Positions 55,731 through 64,000 of a DNA stretch of 64,000 nucleotides are shown here, piece by piece. The notes under the pieces were generated by a model. The model searched no databases, was not told where the DNA came from, and saw nothing but the letters and a program-made list of their open reading frames with translations. The position numbers and the translations under genes were made by a program. The stretch covers positions 186,001 to 250,000 of the forward strand of contig NZ_JAKKOD010000001.1 in NCBI RefSeq assembly GCF_026226775.1. Reading direction: 5' to 3'. Numbering within the stretch: the stretch's first letter is position 1; each line of letters opens with the position of its first letter. The stretch is from Avibacterium sp. 21-586. GTDB lineage: Bacteria; Pseudomonadota; Gammaproteobacteria; Enterobacterales; Pasteurellaceae.

Positions 55731-56075
55731 ATGAATACTGATAAATTTATTACCTTTATCGAAACGCCAATTTTTGAAGAAGATAGAAAAGCCTTACTTT
55801 CTGATGAGGAGTATCAAGCATTTCAAGCCTATATGCTTGATAACTTTCATTTAGGTGATGTAATTCAGCATACTGGCGGCTGTCAAAAAATTAGGTGGAA
55901 ATTATCAAGTAATAATAAAGGTAAAAGCGGAGGGGTAAGAATTATTTATTATTCGCTCACCGCCAAGGGAAAGTTATATTTATTGATGATGTACCCTAAA
56001 AGTGAGAAAGATAATATGAATGCCGCAGAAAAAGCGATTTTAAAATCAATCGTTGATCAACTAAAAGGAGATTAA
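55731..56075 (+). CDS. RelE/HigB-type toxin
   Basis: 114-residue protein of the RelE superfamily found with NadS-type antitoxins. Core blocks FEEDRKALLSDEEYQAFQAY, GGCQKIRWKLSS, GGVRIIYYSL and YLLMMYPKSEKDNM match the fold; the basic residues expected for mRNA binding are in this last strand region. Likely an mRNA interferase. Start ATG 55731 after AGGAGATAAAT; the antitoxin gene starts two bases after its stop, toxin first, as is usual for HigBA-like pairs. Confidence 0.85.
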   Translation: MNTDKFITFIETPIFEEDRKALLSDEEYQAFQAYMLDNFHLGDVIQHTGGCQKIRWKLSSNNKGKSGGVRIIYYSLTAKGKLYLLMMYPKSEKDNMNAAEKAILKSIVDQLKGD

Positions 56076-56077
56076 AA

Positions 56078-56374
56078 ATGGATAAAAAATTATTTGATCG
56101 TCTAGTCAAAAGTGCTGAACAAATGGTTGCGATTGAAAAAGGGGAAATGCACCCCACTCCTAATGCTGTAACCCAATTCCGTATTCCTGATGTGAAAAAA
56201 ATCCGTGCCAGCACCCATTTAAGACAAAATGAGTTTGCGGATTTGCTAGGCGTTAGCACCGCGTTAGTACAATCTTGGGAAACGGCTCGCCGTGTGCCAA
56301 ATGGCCCTGCTTTAAAATTACTTAATATTATTGAGCAACAGCCGCAGATTATTGAGACATTAAGAACAGTTTAA
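56078..56374 (+). CDS. NadS/HigA-type HTH antitoxin
   Basis: 98-residue helix-turn-helix protein: FRIPDVKKIRASTHLRQNEF, ADLLGVSTALVQSWETARRV, PNGPALKLLNIIEQQPQI is the XRE-like DNA-binding domain at residues ~33-90. It should neutralise the RelE-like toxin and repress the promoter at 55683-55711. Ribosome-binding site AAAGGAG at the toxin's end. Closed by a good terminator. Confidence 0.88.
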   Translation: MDKKLFDRLVKSAEQMVAIEKGEMHPTPNAVTQFRIPDVKKIRASTHLRQNEFADLLGVSTALVQSWETARRVPNGPALKLLNIIEQQPQIIETLRTV

Positions 56375-56382
56375 TTATCATC

Positions 56383-56409
56383 AAAAAGCAAGCTTAGCTT
56401 GCTTTTTTG
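56383..56409 (+). terminator. Terminator of the toxin-antitoxin operon
   Basis: AAAAAGCAAGC pairs over 11 bp with GCTTGCTTTTT around TTA, followed by more Ts. Confidence 0.92.
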
Positions 56410-56411
56410 TT

Positions 56412-56614
56412 ATCCCCAAATCCACACCGCAAACCGCTACCCAATCCCCAACAATATCTACTATTTCACTGTATGAGCCTGTATCAATTTCCATTTCTGT
56501 TCTATTCGCTCAAGCGACAGCTTCCGCTTTTGTGCGGAATGACTTTGATTTAACAACGCCTTTTTTCCTGACTTGCGCTCGCCAAGTGTTATTTCTTTTT
56601 GTAAATGTTGCCAT
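56412..56614 (-). pseudogene. Phage tyrosine integrase, N-terminal stump
   Basis: On the minus strand from ATG 56614: MATFTKRNNTWRAQVRKKGV, VKSKSFRTKAEAVA, a TGA stop, then ANRTEMEIDTGSY out to ~56440. This is the arm-type DNA-binding N-terminus of a P2-like integrase. The catalytic domain is missing. It lies ~200 bases from tRNA-Arg on the side of the tRNA 3' end, as expected for a prophage integrated in that tRNA. Confidence 0.75.
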
Positions 56615-56633
56615 AAAATCTTAAATATTTGGT

Positions 56634-56665
56634 TTGGTGCAATAATTGGTGCATTTTTGGTGCAA
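56634..56665. repeat. Three TTGGTGCA repeats at helical spacing
   Basis: TTGGTGCAA (56634), TTGGTGCAT (56646) and TTGGTGCAA (56657) are 12 and 11 bases apart in direct orientation, just upstream of the integrase stump. They look like integrase arm-binding sites of the former attP. Confidence 0.6.
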
Positions 56666-56819
56666 ATAAATGTTACAACAGATCAAAGCCGATCACAATC
56701 AAGCCAAAAATAGAGCGTAGAAAATTAAGGAAAAATGGAAAAATACGTTATTTTTCAAGCAAATATCATATTTGATCAATGAAAATCATTTTTTTTATAT
56801 AAAAGGGATTTTGCTATAA

Positions 56820-56896
56820 TGGCACGCCCTATTGGATTCGAACCAATGACCTACGGCTTAGAAGGCCGTTGCTCTATCCAGCTGAGCTAAGGGCGC
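56820..56896 (-). tRNA. tRNA-Arg (TCT)
   Basis: 77-nt tRNA on the minus strand: acceptor GCGCCCT/AGGGCGT with discriminator G and CCA at 56820-56822, D-arm AGCTCAGCTGGATAGAGC, anticodon TCT in CCTTCTAAG, T-arm GGTTCGAATCC. Its 3' end faces the prophage remnant and is the likely attB. Confidence 0.95.
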
Positions 56897-56925
56897 ATTT
56901 CAAATGGATATAGATAAAAAAGAAG

Positions 56926-57002
56926 TGGTCGGCGAGATAGGATTTGAACCTACGACCCACTGGTCCCAAACCAGTTGCGCTACCAAGCTGCGCTACTCGC
57001 CG
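56926..57002 (-). tRNA. tRNA-Pro (TGG)
   Basis: 77-nt tRNA on the minus strand: acceptor CGGCGAG/CTCGCCG, anticodon TGG in GTTTGGGAC, T-arm GGTTCAAATCC, CCA at 56926-56928. About 30 bases upstream of tRNA-Arg, so both are probably co-transcribed. Confidence 0.95.
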
Positions 57003-57178
57003 AAAGATGTTGGTTATTATAGGTTTCTTTTTAGAGTAGTCAATAAGTTTTTTTATGCTTTCCTTCTAACTGTTCAAATTTATTCCAGTTAGACTTACAT
57101 TATCATCATTTTTTTGAGAAAATAACGAAATACTCAGTTCTTATGTTCACAGTACTTATTTTCATAGAAGGAAATGCA

Positions 57179-58039
57179 ATGACGGCTCAAATCATCTCTG
57201 GCATCGAATTATCTAAGCAAATTAAATCGAAAATAGCTGAAAAAATTCAACAATATACTCAACAAGGTAAGCGTGCCCCTGGGTTAGCGGTGATTTTAGT
57301 CGGTGCCGATCCCGCCTCGCAAGTATATGTTGCCAGCAAACGCAAAAGCTGCGAAGAAATTGGAATGTTTTCTAAGTCTTATGATTTGCCTGAAAGTACA
57401 ACTGAACAAGAATTGCTTGCTCTGATTGATGAACTAAATGCAGATCCACTAATTGATGGTATTTTAGTTCAGTTGCCTTTGCCTGCTCATATTAATAGCA
57501 CTTCTGTTATTGAACGTATTTCACCGAGCAAAGATGTAGATGGCTTCCACCCATATAATGTGGGGCGTTTATGCCAGCGTATTCCTACACTGCGCGCTTG
57601 CACCCCTTACGGCGTAATTAAACTTTTAGAAACCACAGGCATCGATTTTTATGGTCAGCACGCTGTGATTGTAGGTGCGTCCAATATTGTAGGGCGTCCA
57701 ATGGCGTTAGAGCTATTACTTGCAGGCTGTACTGTTACGGTAACGCATCGTTTTACAAAAGATTTAGAACACCACGTTAAACAAGCGGATATATTAGTGG
57801 TTGCCGTAGGAAAACCACAATTTATCCCGGGCGAATGGATTAAAGAAGGTGCAGTGGTGATTGATGTAGGAATTAACCGTGTGGATGGTAAACTTTCTGG
57901 TGATGTGGAATTTGACAAAGCAAAAGAAAGGGCAGCTTACATCACCCCAGTACCAGGCGGTGTAGGTCCAATGACTGTTGCGATGTTAATGTTTAATACG
58001 TTGTATGCTTATGAAAAGCATTTGGTCGATAATAAATAA
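57179..58039 (+). CDS. folD: Methylenetetrahydrofolate dehydrogenase / cyclohydrolase
   Basis: Converts 5,10-methylene-THF to 10-formyl-THF with NADP+. 286 residues: catalytic lysine in [13 protein letters not shown], substrate loop [13 protein letters not shown] and DVDGFHP, Rossmann segment [14 protein letters not shown], and C-terminal [18 protein letters not shown] 57179 (MTAQIISG) after AGAAGGAAA; upstream in-frame codons to 57143 are not conserved. With purU at 35 kb, both ends of the 10-formyl-THF balance are encoded in this window. Confidence 0.97.
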   Translation: MTAQIISGIELSKQIKSKIAEKIQQYTQQGKRAPGLAVILVGADPASQVYVASKRKSCEEIGMFSKSYDLPESTTEQELLALIDELNADPLIDGILVQLPLPAHINSTSVIERISPSKDVDGFHPYNVGRLCQRIPTLRACTPYGVIKLLETTGIDFYGQHAVIVGASNIVGRPMALELLLAGCTVTVTHRFTKDLEHHVKQADILVVAVGKPQFIPGEWIKEGAVVIDVGINRVDGKLSGDVEFDKAKERAAYITPVPGGVGPMTVAMLMFNTLYAYEKHLVDNK

Positions 58040-58068
58040 AAAATAACAGAAAAAAACACCGCACTTTT

Positions 58069-58102
58069 AAAAATAATGCCCTTATGATAGGGCATTATTT
58101 TT
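58069..58102. terminator. Bidirectional terminator between folD and waaL
   Basis: AAAAATAATGCCCT pairs with AGGGCATTATTTTT around TATGAT, T-rich on both sides of a convergent pair. Confidence 0.93.
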
Positions 58103-58107
58103 ATATC

Positions 58108-59349
58108 TTAATTTTTATTCTTTACCACGTTAATTGCAGCATAAAAAATCACAATCAAAAAGAAATAGAAAATATTTCCTGAGTTATGACTAAAGAAACT
58201 TTGTGAAAAATTATAAAATATTGTAGATATAACGTGAATGATACCCAAATTAGAAAGGCATAATAGTTCTGGATTATCTGTTTTTAAGTTACTAATAAAA
58301 AAGCGTAAAGAAACAATAAAAACAAATAATAAGGCTATAAGTCCAATTAATCCTTTTTTTACTGTATCATCAATAAATTGATTATGGTTATGCACGAAAC
58401 TTGCTGCATATTCACTAATAACGCCTTCTTTTGCAAGCTCTTGCTTTTTATCGTAAATTCCCTGTTTTCCCCAGCCTAAAATAGGTTTTTCTTGAATAGC
58501 AATCCAAGAGGCTTTCCACATATCGAAACGCGCACCAACAGAAGTAGAAGTGTTTTCGCTACTCACATATTGCGTAATATCTGCTTTAGCCGCATTGATG
58601 CGATCAATAATGCCCCCTGTATTGGTGAGTGAAACCATAACAACAAATGTTGAAATGGTAGAAAATAAAATAGGGAAAAAATATTTAGGCAGCTTTTTGC
58701 GATAAATATATAAGGTAAATGATAATATAAATGGTACACCAATCCACCCACCACGAGCGGTAGATAAAATGCTTCCTAACATTCCCATTAAGGCACAGAA
58801 TAATACGAATAAGGCAAATTTTTTATTTTTATTTGTCCAAAAATATAAGCTAATACAAATTGAAAATACACCTAAGCTCATAGCCATATCACCGCCTTGA
58901 ATATGCATAACATTGCTATATGCTTGTTCATACCCAAGGCAAAAACGTTGAATAAGTGCAATAACTCCAGCTAATAAGGCAGAGAAAGGGATAACTTTTA
59001 TTAAAATATGAAAGCTAAGTTTGTAATTAACTAATAATGGAATGATTGGTAAGAATAGTAAAATGCGACTAGGGTTATCTAATTCGTTTAATTTTCCGTG
59101 ATGGAATAATACAGAAAATGCAAGTGTTGCAAAGTAGAAAAGATAACTGAGCGCTAATGTCTTTTGTTCGTTATTAAATTTAAAGATATTTTTTCTTTCT
59201 TTACTTGTTATAAAAAGAATCAGTGCTGCTAAAATGAGTAAAGCGGGTGCAATGTTATAGCTACGCTTAAAAAGAAAGATGGATAAAAAATAAATTGAAA
59301 CAGCCGTGTTTACAAATAGATAACCAAAAGAATAATTTTTATTAAGCAT
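58108..59349 (-). CDS. waaL: O-antigen ligase family protein (WaaL-like)
   Basis: 413-residue polytopic inner-membrane protein with about ten to twelve hydrophobic segments. The large periplasmic loop (about residues 245-330) holds the Wzy_C/WaaL hallmark ARFDMWKASWIAIQEKPILGWG and the histidine in FVHNHNQFIDD, needed for glycan transfer. In Haemophilus the corresponding gene attaches distal glycan to the lipooligosaccharide core. Distinctly AT-rich, as usual for glycan genes. Start ATG 59349 is without a strong ribosome-binding site. Confidence 0.85.
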   Translation of the reverse strand: MLNKNYSFGYLFVNTAVSIYFLSIFLFKRSYNIAPALLILAALILFITSKERKNIFKFNNEQKTLALSYLFYFATLAFSVLFHHGKLNELDNPSRILLFLPIIPLLVNYKLSFHILIKVIPFSALLAGVIALIQRFCLGYEQAYSNVMHIQGGDMAMSLGVFSICISLYFWTNKNKKFALFVLFCALMGMLGSILSTARGGWIGVPFILSFTLYIYRKKLPKYFFPILFSTISTFVVMVSLTNTGGIIDRINAAKADITQYVSSENTSTSVGARFDMWKASWIAIQEKPILGWGKQGIYDKKQELAKEGVISEYAASFVHNHNQFIDDTVKKGLIGLIALLFVFIVSLRFFISNLKTDNPELLCLSNLGIIHVISTIFYNFSQSFFSHNSGNIFYFFLIVIFYAAINVVKNKN

Positions 59350-59452
59350 AAATCATACCAAAATGACAAATTTGGCGCTAAGTATGTGTTAAAACGATCA
59401 AAATTACTAGTATTTAGATAAAAATTAGGCTGACGTTATGTCAGCCTTAAGT

Positions 59453-60055
59453 TTATCTCAAAAACGCAGGAATATTTTTCTCATATTCTGCAATGGCATT
59501 TTCGTGCTGGAGGGTGAGGCCGATGTTGTCTAAGCCGTTTAATAGGCAGTGGCGGCGGAATTCATCTAGCTCAAAGGGATAGACTTTTTCACCTACGGTT
59601 ACGGTCATTTTTTCTAAGTCTACATCAATGGTCGCTCCTTGATTTGCCCACACCCATTGGAAGATTTCTTCGATTTCTTCTTCGCTTAAACGGATGGGTA
59701 ACATATGGTTGTTTAAGCTGTTGTTATAGAAAATATCCGCGAAACTTGGTGCGATCATCACTTTGAAACCATAATCTGCCAATGCCCAAGGGGCGTGTTC
59801 GCGAGATGAGCCGCAGCCTAAATTTTTACGCGCGAGCAAAATGCTCGCCCCTTGATATTGTGGGAAGTTGAGTACAAATTCAGGATTGGGTTGTTTGCCC
59901 TCTGCATCAAGATAACGCCATTCGTGGAATAAATGCTTGCCAAAGCCGACACGCGTGATGGCTTGCAAAAATTGTTTTGGAATAATGGCATCGGTATCCA
60001 CATTTGCCACATCTAATGGCACAACAATGCCTGAATGTTGTTTAAAGCCTGCCAT
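59453..60055 (-). CDS. leuD: 3-isopropylmalate dehydratase small subunit
   Basis: Small, swivelling subunit of the isomerase that turns 2-isopropylmalate into 3-isopropylmalate. 200 residues with the family blocks [60 protein letters not shown] and NNHMLPIRL. Nine bases after leuC; last gene of leuABCD. Confidence 0.97.
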   Translation of the reverse strand: MAGFKQHSGIVVPLDVANVDTDAIIPKQFLQAITRVGFGKHLFHEWRYLDAEGKQPNPEFVLNFPQYQGASILLARKNLGCGSSREHAPWALADYGFKVMIAPSFADIFYNNSLNNHMLPIRLSEEEIEEIFQWVWANQGATIDVDLEKMTVTVGEKVYPFELDEFRRHCLLNGLDNIGLTLQHENAIAEYEKNIPAFLR

Positions 60056-60064
60056 AATTTCTCC

Positions 60065-61474
60065 TTAATATAATTCCACTTGGCGAATATCAACAAATTT
60101 ACCAAACACCGCTGCCGCCGCAGCCATTGCTGGGCTAACAAGATGAGTACGGCCATTACGCCCTTGACGACCTTCAAAGTTACGGTTGCTGGTGGAGGCA
60201 CAACGTTCCCATTCGCCTAATTGGTCATCATTCATTCCTAAACACATTGAACAACCAGGATTACGCCATTCAGCCCCTGCGTCGATAAAGATTTTATCTA
60301 AGCCCTCTTTTTCGGCCTGTTCTTTCACAAGACCTGATCCCGGAACGACCAACACGCGTTTTACGTTATCAGCAACTTTACGCCCTTTCATCACCGCGGC
60401 GGCAGCGCGTAAGTCTTCAATACGCGAGTTAGTGCAAGAGCCGATAAAAACTTGATCAACAGGGATTTGGGTTAAATCTGCATTGGGTTCTAACCCAATA
60501 TAAGCCAAGGCTTTTTCGGCAGAAGCACGTACCACAGGATCATTCATTTCAGCGGGATTTGGCACGGTTTGATCAATGCCGATTACTTGCCCTGGGTTTG
60601 TTCCCCAAGTTACCTGTGGTGAAATATCTTTCGCATCTAATATGATCACCGTGTCAAATTCTGCACCCTCATCGGTTTTCAAAGTTTTCCAATAAGCCAC
60701 CGCATCGTCCCAATCTTTGCCTTTCGGCGCATAAGGGCGACCTTTCAAGTATTCAAAAGTCGTTTCATCTGGTGCGATTAATCCCGCTTTTGCACCAAGT
60801 TCAATGGCCATATTGCAGACGGTCATTCTTCCTTCCATAGAAAGATCACGAATGGCTTCACCGCAAAATTCCACAACGTGTCCTGTGCCACCTGCCATTG
60901 TTGTTTTGCCGATAATAGCAAGCACAATGTCTTTTGCCGTAATTCCTGGGGCAACTTTGCCACGCACTTCAATTTTCATATTTTTAGCACGGCTTTGTTT
61001 TAAAGTTTGAGTGGCAAGAACGTGTTCCACTTCTGATGTACCAATCCCAAATGCTAATGCGCCAAATGCGCCGTGAGTGGCAGTGTGGGAATCACCACAG
61101 ACGATAGTCATTCCCGGTAAGGTTAAACCTTGTTCAGGTCCCATAACGTGAACGATACCTTGTTGCTTGGTGTTCATATCGAACAATTCAATTCCCGTAT
61201 TGACACAGTTTTTGGCAAGTTCTAACACTTGGATTTTGGCTTGCCCCTCTAATTTATTTACATCCCGCACTTGCGTTGAAATACTGTGATCCATTGTGCC
61301 GAAGGTTTTACCCACTTGACGCACTTGGCGATTGGCAACACGCAATCCGTCAAAGGCTTGCGGGCTGGTTACTTCGTGAATTAAATGGCGATTGATGTAT
61401 AAAATCGGCGTTTCGCCTTCTGATTCGTAAACGATGTGAGCATCGAATAATTTGTCGTATAGGGTTTTTTTCAT
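60065..61474 (-). CDS. leuC: 3-isopropylmalate dehydratase large subunit
   Basis: Aconitase-family subunit with a [4Fe-4S] cluster. 469 residues; cluster cysteines in [18 protein letters not shown] and GCSMCLGMN, plus [23 protein letters not shown] 61474 ([13 protein letters not shown]) is chosen; the open frame to 61528 runs through a hairpin in the intergenic element and lacks homology. About 290 bases separate leuB and leuC, unusual for this operon and filled with a nested dyad element. Confidence 0.97.
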   Translation of the reverse strand: MKKTLYDKLFDAHIVYESEGETPILYINRHLIHEVTSPQAFDGLRVANRQVRQVGKTFGTMDHSISTQVRDVNKLEGQAKIQVLELAKNCVNTGIELFDMNTKQQGIVHVMGPEQGLTLPGMTIVCGDSHTATHGAFGALAFGIGTSEVEHVLATQTLKQSRAKNMKIEVRGKVAPGITAKDIVLAIIGKTTMAGGTGHVVEFCGEAIRDLSMEGRMTVCNMAIELGAKAGLIAPDETTFEYLKGRPYAPKGKDWDDAVAYWKTLKTDEGAEFDTVIILDAKDISPQVTWGTNPGQVIGIDQTVPNPAEMNDPVVRASAEKALAYIGLEPNADLTQIPVDQVFIGSCTNSRIEDLRAAAAVMKGRKVADNVKRVLVVPGSGLVKEQAEKEGLDKIFIDAGAEWRNPGCSMCLGMNDDQLGEWERCASTSNRNFEGRQGRNGRTHLVSPAMAAAAAVFGKFVDIRQVELY

Positions 61475-61542
61475 ATTTATTACTCGTTTTGTAAACCTAC
61501 TTTTTTGCTTGTGCAAAGAAGTAGGCAAAAAAGCACACCCTG

Positions 61543-61660
61543 CTGTTTTGCTTTTTCTCGCTTAGAATGAATTTTCTTAACGGAAAATTTAGAACTCGGC
61601 ACTTCGTGCCTCAGGCAAACTAAATTTTCCTAAAAATTCATTCACACTCGGGCAAAACAG
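61543..61660. repeat. Nested dyad element between leuC and leuB
   Basis: Four arm pairs fold concentrically: CTGTTTTGC (61543) with GCAAAACAG (61652), GAATGAATTTT (61565) with AAAATTCATTC (61633), GGAAAATTTAG (61582) with CTAAATTTTCC (61620), and GGCAC (61598) with GTGCC (61606). A further 13-bp imperfect hairpin (CCTACTT.TTTGC type) lies just left at ~61498-61524. No coding potential. It looks like an intergenic mobile or structural repeat. Confidence 0.8.
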
Positions 61661-61727
61661 AAGGGAACCCGAAGGTGCGCTATTCTTATTTTGGTTAAAT
61701 TAAAAGAAAGTGAGTATCCCATTTTTC

Positions 61728-61749
61728 CCCCTCTTTATATAAAGAGGGG
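61728..61749. repeat. 22-bp perfect palindrome downstream of leuB
   Basis: CCCCTCTTTAT followed directly by ATAAAGAGGGG, a loop-free palindrome 15 bases past the leuB stop. It may be an mRNA end or processing site. Confidence 0.7.
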
Positions 61750-61763
61750 AGAGAGGGAGATTT

Positions 61764-64000
<2,237 letters not shown>

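Noticed and set aside
56904-57092. Short open frame over tRNA-Pro
   Set aside because: Overlaps the tRNA on the other strand; the peptide only reflects tRNA sequence.

Overview
The window is chromosomal DNA of a Pasteurellaceae bacterium. The nine-base uptake signal AAGTGCGGT (or its complement ACCGCACTT) recurs throughout, often as inverted pairs that double as terminators. The gene families (elaA, valS, pgsA, ybaB-recR, zapG, ycaO, hldE/htrB, waaL, sstT, qmcA) are gammaproteobacterial, and the divergent hldE/htrB arrangement is the one known in Haemophilus. An oxidative TCA branch (gltA, sucABCD) and a quinol nitric oxide reductase are present, so this is not a typical H. influenzae. I lean to an Avibacterium/Pasteurella-like member of the uptake-signal clade that carries AAGTGCGGT, but the genus is not fixed by the sequence.

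Layout. 1-2466: end of elaA, then a small AT-rich accessory segment (zeta-toxin-like kinase with a small overlapping partner, an array of five hairpins, and a PD-(D/E)XK/DUF4268-like protein). 2484-6404: valS, pgsA, tRNA-Gly, tRNA-Leu. 6405-9481: a scar zone next to tRNA-Leu with an HPP-family membrane gene and a divergent TetR regulator, flanked by the two halves of one IS1016-like transposase in opposite orientation, which implies a 2.2 kb inversion. 9482-18345: topB, ybaB-recR, zapG, ycaO, a methyltransferase divergent from gloB, rnd, and a lipoprotein. 18355-26254: gltA divergent from sucAB, then sucCD. 26458-31066: hxpB-yniA, grxB, and thrS with a recognisable tRNA-mimic operator. 31092-36310: norB, a PepSY-type membrane protein, a gutted TonB receptor, purU, hns. 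36606-43496: a lysine riboswitch driving an NhaC-type lysine transporter, ilvIH, hldE and htrB/lpxL. 43648-49080: ycdY-like chaperone, quinone reductase, nfeD-qmcA, modF, sstT. 49356-57002: a second scar zone holding a UmuD-like gene under two LexA boxes, a dead IS1595-family transposase, another gutted TonB receptor, and a P2-like prophage remnant. The remnant includes a tape-measure gene split by an IS3-family element with a 3-bp target duplication, a RelE/NadS-type toxin-antitoxin pair, and an integrase stump next to tRNA-Arg and tRNA-Pro. 57179-64000: folD, waaL and leuDCBA (leuA cut by the window edge).

How the genes work together. gltA, sucAB and sucCD supply citrate and turn 2-oxoglutarate into succinate. 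Their shared divergent control region carries an ArcA-like box, as expected for oxygen-responsive TCA genes. ilvIH and leuABCD cover the acetolactate and leucine steps of branched-chain synthesis. hldE, htrB and waaL build the lipooligosaccharide. Regulation is unusually legible: a thrS operator with a threonine anticodon loop, a lysine riboswitch, tandem SOS boxes, a TetR-type palindrome, a toxin-antitoxin operator inside its promoter spacer, a CRP site, and about twenty hairpin terminators.

The most interesting observations are the split and inverted IS1016, the SOS-controlled UmuD-like protein that lacks both catalytic residues, the hairpin array after the zeta-like gene, the nested dyad inside the leu operon, and helically phased TTGGTG repeats beside both tRNA clusters. 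I found no clearly new multi-gene system.
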